From: Siphonodentalium dalli
Lineage: Eukaryota > Mollusca > Scaphopoda > Gadilida > Siphonodentaliidae
Direction: 5' to 3'
NCBI GenBank assembly: GCA_032622095.1
Contig: CP136062.1
Span: 131,459,282 to 131,523,281, forward strand
Length of the DNA stretch: 64,000 bases
Shown here: positions 54,421-64,000 of the stretch, piece after piece
Layout of the letters: each line of letters opens with the position of its first letter
Position numbering within the stretch: the stretch's first letter is position 1
The notes under the pieces: model-generated
Database searches by the model: none
What the model was told of the DNA's origin: nothing
The model's input: the letters and a program-made list of their open reading frames with translations, nothing else
Program-made: the position numbers and the translations under genes

Positions 54421-55767
54421 AGATCCATTTATTAAATGTAACACTTAACTGGTTTTCAAAGGACAAATATGATTGCATTATTTGTGTGCAATTTTACACG
54501 TACATTACCATAACTCAAAGCATGAAGTATCTCGATCTAAATTCCTACCAGGTGTACACATAAGAAAGTAGAGAGATTACTAATTTAATATGCTGGAAGC
54601 AAAGGGTGTTGCTACTTTCGAAGTTTCATATGTGTGGGATACGATGTGTAAGTTTACTATATGCCTTGCCCCATGTCGCAGAAGAATCCATATTATGAGC
54701 AAATAGGTCCAACAGCCATCAAATGTCCGACTGCGATTGTCTATATATGTCATACATTCAATCCAACATTCAAACAAGAACGTGTGTCATTGTTGAATAT
54801 AGGACCGTCGCCACATGCAACGATGGAACCTGGTTTGATTGTATGGTGCTCACAAGGTAAACTTACTCAAAATATACCGACCCATCACGGCTTCAAATTC
54901 CTCAATATTAAGCTAAAATAAGGATTTAAATTAATTGTTTTCTGGGACGTCTACTTAGATGAATGCACGCAATAACTACCACACCTATGTACATTATCTG
55001 ATATTTGTGATAATCGCATGCTTGCATATATGCTTTCGGTCAGATACATATAACGCATATCGTAAAATGTATCCTGGAGACAATTACCACAATCATGAAT
55101 ATTTGACATATATCAGATACGTAGGTTGTTCCATTGCAGAAAATTGGCGATCGTGCAAAGGAGCTGCTAATTATTGTTTGTGTTAAAAGTACTCCACGGC
55201 TACTATATTTCTTGAGAATGTCCTACCTGTAGCGGTTATACTCTATTTTGATTAAAAACTAATTCCGCGGCTATGGCTGTTAACATGTGACCAACGAGTT
55301 GTCATCCCGTTGGTTGAAAGGGATCAGCATCAGTGAAAGGGACACATTTAGCATGACAATTAAGCATCATTCTAATGCTGAGCAACTGAGTATATGACAT
55401 TTTGAGCACGTCTTCTAACTGTGTGGCTTTCTAATCCTTGTACTTTTCATCTTTGGTTAATTGCCGAGATTGCTCCATACTGATATATAAACTGGATGAT
55501 ATAGTTTTATCCCATTCGAGTACTGTACGTGATTATCATAGTTGGGTACGTGTGACGGAGAGTCGTGTGATACCTACAGTGTGAGACCAACTTTCATGGA
55601 TCCAAATTTCATGGAACTTAGCACAATCAATACCACGGCCTCACGTTTACCGTTATCATTTAAAGCATTAGTATTTACAAATGAGGGGTCAGTTTTGATA
55701 ATATTCTACCTGTTCCACCCAAACCTGAAAGTTGGTTCTGTGCAACATTCTTGGGGCAAGCTCCAAG

Positions 55768-56164
55768 CAGGGTCCGCGCTGGACAAAAATTTACTTTTGC
55801 CAAATTATTTGCCAAATGAAAATATGTTTTGCCAAATTCTTTTAGAATTTGCCAAATGTTATCCCTGATAGTATCATTTTCTGCAACCTTGATTTGATCC
55901 CTCCACCCATCAATACCAATGCTATCAGATTAATTCATCTTAATAGAGGTGTTAACTGTTCCTAAACCAAATAAACACCACTAATATAATTATATCGTAT
56001 AAGAGTTTCCTGAAATGAATGATATTGATTAACCAATATTTTTTCAGCTTTCATCAAGAATTAAAAAGTGACTTGCCAAAACTTTTGCCAAACGAAAATA
56101 TTTTTTGCCAAATGTTAATTATTTTTGCCATTGGCAAATTTGGCAAGTGGCAGCGCGAACCCTG
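55768..56164. mobile_element. hAT-type MITE with CAGGGTYCGCGCTG ends
   Basis: It is flanked by perfect 8-bp duplications GCTCCAAG (55760-55767 and 56165-56172). Left end CAGGGTCCGCGCTG and right end CAGCGCGAACCCTG differ at one position after inversion. The interior is dominated by TTTGCCAAAT-type repeats in both halves. CAGGG termini plus 8-bp duplication are classic hAT. It is nested inside the 6.4-kb element and interrupts an ORF. Confidence 0.92.
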
Positions 56165-57289
56165 GCTCCAAGTAACTTGATATTATTTAAAATGACCAAT
56201 GCCTTGTATGAAGTTAAATACTGAATGCATAATATGTGTTTAAATATATTGTGATAGCAATGCGAATTCTGGACAGCCGGGTAGATTAAAATAATATGGA
56301 AGCGAATGCATATATATAACTCGCCGAAGGCATCAGCCACTACTCAGACATACAAGATCTATAGTACATTAGCAGGACAACAATTATACTATTGGTCGTC
56401 AATGTGTATTCAATAAAAATAATTAATACACCTGCAACCACGCATATCAAGCGGCATAGAATTGAGTACAGATAAGCAAATACTCAAATGAACTGCTTAA
56501 GTAAATAAGCATAAATCCACGTCTGATGGGACCATAGCCAGAATATAACGACACAGATACGTATTTTGTCAGATTTGTTTGAGATTTGTTTCGGTTATTT
56601 CAATAGAACATCACTCCAATGAACGTGAAAATCAATTACCCCAGTACGCATTGACAACATTGATGAGATATATAAAATAAATTGTCCATTCTTTGCATAC
56701 CCGCACTTATCAGGATTCTAAATTGGTTGTTATTGCTTGACGGTTTGTGTAAGCGGGTCTAATGAGTCATTACCGTGGACACCTACATTGGTTATTGAGG
56801 ATTGAATATGTATATTTAGTCGGCATTGTAGCTTCAATTCTTATTGTACTAATATAAAAGTCAGCAGTTTCACCACCAAGCAGAACGTTGACTTGTATAC
56901 CACAAAATGGATGTCAGGTTGAAACACTATCCCATTGTGGCAATTTGGCATTGCATGTCGATTTTGAGAAATAAAATGAACATTTAATTTCTCAATGCCA
57001 ACAGTTTTATTGGATTCTGATCACATTATCAAGAGACATATATGCACGAACGAATAAGCTACAAAACTCATAACATGCAGTTGACATAACATTGCAACTC
57101 GGAAGCAGGTCATTTTATCGGAACATTTTTTAGTTTTATGGCGGCCATTTTGGTCTCCATCATTGGTTTTACGTAACCAGTTGACTTATACATATTACAA
57201 TACAGCCTCTATGAAATAAAGATCAGTTACAACCGGTGTGCACACTCAGTGTGCACAGAGTGCCGATATTAAACTTGGCAGCCATCTTG

Positions 57290-57990
57290 GACGCCATTTT
57301 GGATTTTATTACCTTCATAATCTAGGATTTGAACGGAATCTTATATTCTCCATGTCCCCGGATGGTTCTGCCCTATATGACACTACAAAATGTGCATTGT
57401 CGATGTTTTATTGGAAACAACCTGCATGGGTGCATTTAAGTGGCTATTTGTGAAATTGGGGTGAGGGTTAAGCTTTTCTCGGTTAGTTTACCATTTGGAG
57501 ATATATAATAAAGATAGGAACATCATTTTGTAGGCAATACCTTTCCATTTGCAAAAATATTTAACTTGGAAGAATTCGACAGATATGCTATATTTGCACA
57601 GAGTTGATGATCTAGTCCGGTTACCATACATCTGGTGTATAGAGTGTCAATATAAAAATTGGCGGCCATCTTGGACGCCATCTTGGATTTTATATTACCT
57701 TCCTAATCTAGGATTTGAACGATGTTTACATTATCAGTGGCGCCGTAAGATTCTACACAATATGAAAAGGTAAACTGTGCATTGTCAATTTATTTGGTGG
57801 ACACAAACTGCATGGACACACATATGTGGTTATTTGTGAAATTGGGGGGAGGGTTAAGTTTTTGTCTATTATGTCAATACTTGGAAAGATATAATGTAAG
57901 TATGAACATCATTATATAGGGGGTACCCTTCCATTTCCAAAAATATATAACTTGGAAGAATTCGACAGATATGCTATCTTTGCACAGAGT
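57290..57990. repeat. Direct duplication of about 370 bp in the right arm
   Basis: Two copies run from GCCATCTTGGACGCCAT through AATCTAGGATTTGAACG, CTATTTGTGAAATTGGGG and GAAGAATTCGACAGATATGC. The left arm of the element has a single copy, so the duplication came after the palindrome formed. Confidence 0.8.
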
Positions 57991-58455
57991 TGACGCACAA
58001 CACTTTGTCTGAATCGCCATGAATGTTTGACGCGTCACGCTACATATTTTACCATGACTTCACGAAATCAGAACGAAAGCAGAAAAACGATGTTGAATCT
58101 GATTAAGTGTCCATATTCGTTCCATATTTTGCATATATGTTTACAATCTTTCCGATGTTGCTGCCCTGTTAACCAGTTGGCTAATGCCTGTTAACCTTTG
58201 AAAATATGTCATTTTTTAGGTAGGGTACCCTATCAAACAATAGTGAAAAGTTATATTTTGTCACCTATCTCGGCTCGGCGCCCTCTGAATTCGAAAACTA
58301 GAGTAATTTTCCCATAAGAAAATGATGGTCGCATAAATTCCCCCGATGTGCGACGATCACCCCCCAGCACAGCCTAGACTATGAGGGTAAGCCAGAGATT
58401 CATGACATGATCAACACCCGTCTCTTTGAAAAGCCAACAAAAATCATAACGGATT

Positions 58456-58615
58456 TACAGTAATGCCCTAAATAATTGACCTCTTAACCACAGCAGAATT
58501 ATGGGTAACTTTTCAGGATTTAGTTGGAAATACAAGCCATATTTGTGACTAAATCCTGAAAAGTTACCCATAATTCTGCTGTGGTTAAGGAGTCTATTAT
58601 TTAGGGCATCACTAT
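58456..58615. mobile_element. Palindromic TA-type MITE (family A), shortened
   Basis: TACAGTAATGCCCTAAATAA to TTAGGGCATCACTATA. The central palindrome is reduced to GGAAATACAAGCCATATTTG. It sits about 75 bp outside the 6.4-kb element. Confidence 0.8.
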
Positions 58616-59588
58616 ATGTCTCCAGATTTGTCGTGTAAAATTAATTTCTGTATTGATGGGATTCCCTCCATTTCATTGGAGAGTGGCGCATAGTACGTGT
58701 GATTTCATTGGTTAATGGCATAACAGATCACTTCACAGATCAGAGGTCAATTACATGTTGACAATTTTCCGACACATTGTCAAACACAAACTGATGTTGA
58801 AAAACTGAATACAGGCGATATATATATCCAAAATTCATTATACTCATCGGAATATAGAAGACATCATCTTCGAGTTTTTATCAGTCAATGATATTCATGA
58901 CTGATTATTCTTTCGCATCTTGTATTATTTATAACTATTTCTAAATACTCTGATTCTCACAAACATTTACTCTGCCAGGAATGCACTCCATATTTGGAAA
59001 TGGTTTATTACATCATGTTGGGAATGCCACGTTGTCAAAAAATAGAAATGAAATATAATTGACAAATCTAGAAACGTACTCCATTACGATTTTTACCGGC
59101 TTTTCAAAGAGACTGGATCTACCGTACACCTGTCGAACCTGGGTTTGGGACAAAATTTTATTTGTAATGGTCAACATTACTTTTAATTTTGAAAGTAACG
59201 ATAATTATAACAAAACAAACAGAAATTAATGATAATGCATTACTTTCCAAAGTAATGGACCCATCCCTACTAGGGTCAGGGGAATTAAAGCATATTTTTA
59301 TCATGGCCTAAAATCTTTGTTTTGCTACATAGCCATTTACCTACTGGTACATATGAACCAAGAAAGATAATTGCGTTATACAAATCTGTTTAACTCGTTG
59401 AGTGTCGGCTCCCATTCAATTACATGGAAAAAGTACAAGATTACTCGAAGTTGGCACTCAATATGTTCACTACACATGATTATAGAAAAAAGTTAATTGT
59501 TGACAAGCAGCCAAGCATCAGTAAACCTGATACCTAAAGTACATGTATGCCCAAAGAAGAAGGCTTAACATAAGAACTTCCTGGTTCA
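58616..59588. other. No gene recognised
   Basis: AT-rich sequence with no recognised exon, repeat or ORF of note. Confidence 0.5.
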
Positions 59589-59827
59589 CAAGCCTGTCAT
59601 TTGCAGAATGAGGTCCCCAGCGGGTGAATTTAGTGATGCTACCCCGCATAGCGGGCTAGCATCACCAAATTCACCCTCTGGTGACCTCATTCTGCTTACA
59701 CCTCAGCAGAATGAGGTTCCCAGATGGTAAATTTGGTGATGCTAGCCCACTATGCGGGGTAGCATCACTAAATTCACGCTCTGGGGACCTCATTCTGCAA
59801 ATGACAGACACGCTATTTCAAGGCTTG
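59589..59827. mobile_element. hAT-type MITE (CAAGCC family) with 8-bp target duplication
   Basis: Perfect duplication CTGGTTCA at 59581-59588 and 59828-59835. The left end is CAAGCC joined directly to TGTCATTTGCAGAATG (about 13 bp lost), the right end GCTATTTCAAGGCTTG. It has two hairpins with GCTAGC loops. Confidence 0.88.
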
Positions 59828-60174
59828 CTGGTTCACATAATAGCATAAGCAGGTTTATATTGACATTCAAAATGCATTTTTGTCATTTAACATAACATAG
59901 CACTTTATGTTAGTCACAGTGTGCAGTTAGCCTTAACTCCTTAACTATAAACAACCTGAGTTACATTGTAGGCCAGAACTACCAGGATAATAGATTGTAT
60001 ATTCAACATGCTTTAATAAAAGGCAATTGATGCTAACAGTATTACAGACCACAAACAAGCTCATTATCATTATCTCTTTTATTCAAAGACTTATTGATGA
60101 AAAAATCATAATTGAATTATGTCTGTCTTATACATGTGTCACAGATGTACCTGTACTATTAACTACCGGTATGT

Positions 60175-60600
60175 GGAGGGAGCTCGATAGCCATGTGGTT
60201 AGCATGTTCGACTGGTAACAGTTGTTGTCAACACAGCATTGTGAGTTCATGCCAGCCAGTTGACTTTTGAGATTCCCCAAAAAGTGGCCTGGTCGGATTA
60301 AGATGTAGGTGACTGTTGAGTCAAATAATGTTCAAATCTGATGCCAAGTTGTGACCCATTAGCAAGGTTACTCGTACTGTGGAGGCTTCATCGTACCTAG
60401 ATAAGAAACAAAGGTACCTGGTGGGTTTGGGAAAGTGTAAGTTCTTGTGAAGGTGTGCATATATGCATGTCTCGCCACTATAAAATGGCATCATATATTA
60501 GACTCGGCATGGCTCAACAACAGTGATAATAATGAAACTGTTACAGCGCTTAGATACTCATGTGATTAAGCGCTATATAAAAACTATCCATTCTCATCAC
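60175..60600 (+). repeat. Probable tRNA-derived SINE
   Basis: TAGCCATGTGGTTAGCATG resembles a pol III A box with one mismatch and GAGTTCATGCC a degenerate B box 50-60 bp later. A non-tRNA body follows, and the 3' end AGCGCTTAGATACTCATGTG then ATTAAGCGCTATATAAA resembles the conserved GCGCTATATAAA tail seen in many SINEs. The boundaries are approximate. Confidence 0.55.
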
Positions 60601-61924
60601 AATCAAAATTCTTTTAACAATATAATTTATAACAATAAAAAGCATATGATGTATGGTATATGTACGTATTGCAGGGTGACAGCCTGGAAGTTTAAAAAGA
60701 TACAAATACAATGGATTTCACCACTGAACTGTAATAAATTTGATAAAATTGCATTATAAATGTACAAATAGATTTAGTTTCCTTTGAGACTATCGGCTCA
60801 GTAGTCTTCTTGAGCAATGTTATAGACTCTTTGAACAATATTTTTACAGCGATTTTGAAAATGCCCATTTTTCCGGCCATGGGAAGAAGGTTTTTCGACA
60901 ATATCCATCATCTGAATGCCTTACTCCTCCATGCGATATTTAACAGTTGTCAGTTTGTGTGAAATTAGAGTATGGGGCAAATAAAATGACATGGACAGAA
61001 AATAATGCAATCGCAAAATGGCTGTCAAAATGGCCGCAATTCCAAGTCATGTCACGACGAAATTAACCTATTGAATAAGTTAGATAACCACCTGGAAGTG
61101 AAAATATGTATTGATAATTTACAAGTTCATGTATATTGTTAAATATCTTTATAAAAGGTATATCATATCATTAAAACAGATCCATCTGAATGATTTGTTG
61201 TTGACTGCAATACAACTTACTAGTATATCTTTAAAGTTCGGGTTTTCTGCTTTAATAGAATGCATCCAACAGTCGGGCCAAAAATAATAATTTTCTGCAT
61301 GGAACACAAGAAGTAATGATTTGCCACACAGTGTGGTAGTTTCATACGGATTGATCATTAATTATTGAATGTAACGCAGAAACTGAAGTTCACACCTTTG
61401 TGGTATAAATACTAGTCACATTTCCAGAATTTCAAAACTCTCCGTGATAATAAACAATACACGTTTGTCGTGATGCTTATTAAACTGGAAAAAAAACACT
61501 CTTCTCTTCAATAGATTAGCACCCCATCTCACACATAGAAGAGATGGTACTTCAAATGTTTTATGTAAGACAAATTTTCATGCTGTTACCAAACCGGTTT
61601 TCTAGCAGACAATTTTGTCCAAACTCCTTCAGACGGCACTTTACAACTGGAATATGCTACCACACAATGCACAATATTAGTTTTCAGTATCATGTTGTTT
61701 GAAAATATCTTACCAATGCCACCCGTGGACATGTACTTGTGCAAAATATCAGTTGATCAGCATTTATAGTTATTTATTTCAACAATGACCATTTCACTCA
61801 GTGCTGCGATGTATGGTTTTATGTGTAGCAGATATGTGTCATTAGGAAGAAGGGGTAAATGCGGTGATACGGTTGCAGAAAATTTAGTACGTTTCGGGTA
61901 TATGTGGCCTTAGTGAATACAACC
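60601..61924. other. No gene recognised
   Basis: AT-rich. A minus-strand ORF at 61149-61358 runs into a GTAAGT-like donor near 61216, but its sequence matches nothing I know and no partner exon was found. Confidence 0.4.
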
Positions 61925-62791
61925 TAGGGTCCGGCGAAGCTTTGAGATTCGATTCGATTCGAAATCGTCTTACTGATTCGATTCGAAATCGATCGTGTGA
62001 TTCGAATGTAGTTCGAATCACCATATTAACCTCATTATGTGCGAACTTGTTGAACAGCGTGTCCTACAAAAGCTCTAAAACAAACGCACGCAGATGTCAT
62101 TGCGAACGCCGTCGGTGCATGAGATGCAGTCCTGTTTCGTTCAGTAAATTATTGCTCTTGGGTCGTCGTGGCGGCGAAATATCCATATCATCGATCCATA
62201 TCTTGTGCCCTTCCCTACTTTTTATTTATCCAAAGTTATAATGGCGGAAATTAAAAGTTATTTTGAATGCAGCGTTAACAAATTCAGGTGCAAATCGTGC
62301 ACGACTGTACTATCAGTTCAGAAAACGGGCACTACCTCCCACTTATGGGCACACCTTAGCCGCAGTCATCCTGCAATCCACCATAAGGGCAAAAGAAAAG
62401 AAAGACTCAAAACGAAAATTAACCGGCAACACGTAGCGACGATGCGGGCGAGCCCCTAAAAAGAAACAGTTGTCACTAGCCACCTTTACGATGAAGAAAG
62501 AATTGGGCCCTGAAGAAAAAAAAAGTACGACAGAGTACGATTATCTCGTCATATTTTCATGTGCCGTTCTCAATATTTTTTATTGTGACGCAGGTCCACA
62601 CGGCAAGCTGCCAAACACGCACAGGTGATGGTATGGGGAGACACTCGCGCTGCAGCGGGATCGCCGACATAAATCTAGTTCTTGTTGATTTACCACGGGG
62701 AGTAAGATTCGATTCGAGATTCGAATAGATGTGAAATCCGCGTGTCTGATTCGATTCGATTCAAACAAAATCGCCGATTCGCCGGACCCTA
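61925..62791 (+). mobile_element. hAT element derivative with BED zinc-finger remnant
   Basis: Perfect 8-bp duplication ATACAACC at 61917-61924 and 62792-62799. Ends TAGGGTCCGGCGAA and TTCGCCGGACCCTA are perfect inverses. Subterminal ATTCGATTCGATTCGAAATC and related motifs repeat at both ends. At 867 bp it is far too short for a full hAT transposase, but the 5' part of one remains inside. It is a deletion derivative needing a transposase in trans. Confidence 0.93.
62241..62459 (+). pseudogene. BED-type zinc finger of a hAT transposase (truncated)
   Basis: From ATG at 62241 (context ATAATGGCG) the frame reads MAEIKSYFECSVNKFRCKSC, TTVLSVQKTGTTSHLWAHLS and RSHPAIHHKGKRKERLK to a stop at 62457. 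C-x2-C (FRCKSC) followed by a helix with H-x4-H (HLWAHLSRSH) is the BED zinc finger that hAT transposases use to bind their ends. Just after the stop the +1 frame continues KKKQLSLATFTMKK, typical of the segment after the BED finger, so a frameshift near 62437-62456 or a lost splice has cut the protein. The RNase H-like domain is absent. Confidence 0.8.
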
Positions 62792-63233
62792 ATACAACCA
62801 AATAAATATCCAGGTACAAACATAGTCTTTGCCACAGAGTATGTAGGAAATTTTTGTTACGTTTAGAATTTATTGAAGATAGTCAATGGTACTCCTTTGT
62901 TTATTTGATAAATTGCATTCATTGTATACATGTACCACCATGCATTTGTGTGATAAAAGTGAAATATTAGTGTTTCATCATTTGACCGGGGCAAATATGA
63001 CTACTATTTTAAGACACGGGCAATAGGATCTACACATTTTACCCAGTTATCTATGACTACCTCTCATACTGTTCTCTAGCAGTGAATTTTGACAGGTTCG
63101 ATATTGTAGATATCAAAATAAATTATGATTGTCACATTCGTGAGACAACTCTGAGTACATATATTTCCGCTTCTAGAAAAAGTTACAGAATCAATACATC
63201 CCTATTAAATCCCATTTAACTGATTAATTACAT

Positions 63234-63370
63234 ACAGTAATGCTCTAAGTAATCGACTTCTTAATCACAGCAGAATTATGGGTAACTTTTCAGGATTTAG
63301 TCGGAAATATGGCTTGATGCCCTTCATCGGAAAGCTCTCGGGGTAAGAAGTCGATTACTTAGAGCATTAC
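63234..63370. mobile_element. Palindromic TA-type MITE (family A), centre deleted
   Basis: TACAGTAATGCTCTAAGTAA to ATTACTTAGAGCATTAC. The left arm is complete to GGAAAGCTCTCGGGG; most of the right arm is missing. Terminal substitutions are mirrored in both arms (GCTCTAAGTAATCGACTTC / GAAGTCGATTACTTAGAGC). Confidence 0.78.
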
Positions 63371-64000
63371 ATATATATCACACAATTCAAGATAAACAAT
63401 ACAAATAAGTCTGCATTATTTTCCGTTTCGGGGTGCCGAAAAAGTCCAGATTTAACCATTGTATGAGACACTGCTTTCGCTTGCTGTCTCATGAAATACA
63501 TTAGAGAGAATTTGTACATCTCTTATCAACAGTTTTCCTTATAGTAATAGACTGCACTTATTCTTCCTTGCATAAATCAAGCGTTTGTTCACTCTTATAC
63601 ATGTATGACTAGCTATTCAATTTTCCAATAATTGTAAATTTCATATGATTTTGTCCATTTTGGTGGCCATTTTGGAACAGACTTTCTTCATCGTTTGTGT
63701 ATATTTAAATAAATTTTTTAATGGAAAATTTGACTCAAAGCGGATTTTAGATATGTGATTCAGGACATTTTCCCCCACAAAATCAGACTAAGAAACCTTA
63801 ATTACAAATTTCTTTATATTTGTTTAGTCAAAAGCATGGAGCAATCAACCAGAAATAGGCCACAGTGATAAGAGATAGTTCAGATAATGGTCTCTTCTAG
63901 AAGATAAATTTCATTTCCAATCAAGGCTGTTCCCAAAATTTCCCTTCTAAAAATATGATAAAAGTCACCTTTTTGACATTTTTATTGTTATATAATATCC
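63371..64000. other. Right edge, nothing recognised
   Basis: A GTCCATTTTGGTGGCCATTT motif near 63652 resembles the ATGGCC motif in the large inverted-repeat elements. No exon or further element was seen. Confidence 0.45.

Larger units (their letters stand above)
52900..57100. other. Interior of the 6.4-kb element: short ORFs of unknown meaning
   Basis: Plus-strand ORFs lie at 53793-53978, 54661-54921, 54959-55186 and 55542-55767 (interrupted by the nested MITE). The 75-codon ORF at 54959 begins with a charged stretch followed by a hydrophobic run (YLIFVIIACLHICF) resembling a signal peptide and ends with four cysteines in CSIAENWRSCKGAANYCLC. The ORF at 55542 has a run LVFTNEGSVLIIFYLF. TATA-like boxes occur at 54268 and 56852. 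I recognise no family. Captured host exons or chance ORFs are both possible. Confidence 0.35.
51947..58381. mobile_element. 6.4-kb inverted-repeat element with 4-kb non-repetitive interior
   Basis: The left end TAGTCTAGGCTGTGCTGGGG is the inverse of the right end. Arms match for roughly 0.9-1 kb (51947-52870 against 57130-58381), e.g. GAATTCAGAGGGCGCCGAGC and its inverse. The right arm holds an extra direct duplication of about 370 bp (about 57290-57610 and 57665-57990). A possible 3-bp duplication TGA flanks it (51944-51946, 58382-58384). The interior (about 52900-57100) is not repeat-like and has several short ORFs but no recognisable transposase. A hAT MITE is nested at 55768. Confidence 0.82.

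Noticed and set aside
54959-55186. 75-codon ORF with signal-like start and cysteine cluster as a secreted peptide gene
   Set aside because: No family match, no clear splice partners, and it lies inside an inverted-repeat element. It is kept only as an observation under the element's interior.
60175-60250. A functional tRNA gene
   Set aside because: A and B boxes each have a mismatch, no cloverleaf could be drawn, and the sequence continues into a SINE-like tail.

Overview
This is animal nuclear DNA: AT-rich, with short exons in long introns, GT-AG splice sites and many interspersed repeats. The repeat types (double-hairpin and palindromic MITEs, tandem modules ending in GACG-rich runs plus a hairpin, tRNA-derived SINEs) suggest a marine invertebrate, probably a mollusc or another lophotrochozoan. 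That placement is inference.

The one host gene I can establish is phospholipase C-gamma, on the minus strand. Fifteen internal exons run from 37217 down to 886. Every one has an AG acceptor and GT donor, and codon phase is consistent across all fourteen junctions. Together they encode about 425 residues: the second half of the N-terminal PH domain, the EF hands, the X half of the catalytic barrel with both catalytic histidines and the calcium ligands, and the entry into the gamma-specific array (split PH, SH2, SH3). The start codon lies above 37217 and was not found. The SH2/SH3, Y and C2 parts lie below position 1.

Nearly everything else recognisable is mobile DNA. (1) A Tc1/mariner-like palindromic MITE (about 220 bp, termini TACAGTAATGCCC) has 13 copies or fragments. 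(2) A piggyBac-like double-hairpin MITE (TTAACCCTT termini) has about 10. (3) Several hAT-type elements have perfect 8-bp target duplications: a three-copy family (9323, 45457, 59589) and single elements at 30189, 55768 and 61925; the last carries a BED zinc-finger remnant. (4) Broken coding fragments come from a LINE reverse transcriptase (10988-11660), a Penelope-like reverse transcriptase (13559-13720) and a hAT/ZMYM1-like transposase (50470-50874). (5) Two large inverted-repeat elements stand out: 19285-23548, with about 1.1-kb arms around a minisatellite that switches orientation, and 51947-58381, with about 1-kb arms around a 4-kb non-repetitive interior.

By region: 0.9-17.7 kb holds twelve PLC-gamma exons (EF-hand to X domain) with MITEs in most introns. 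17.7-25.5 kb is one intron filled by foldback elements. 25.5-37.2 kb has the upstream exons. 37.2-64 kb is either a long 5' intron or upstream flank, with dense repeats and no other host gene I can recognise. No prokaryotic, viral or CRISPR system is present.
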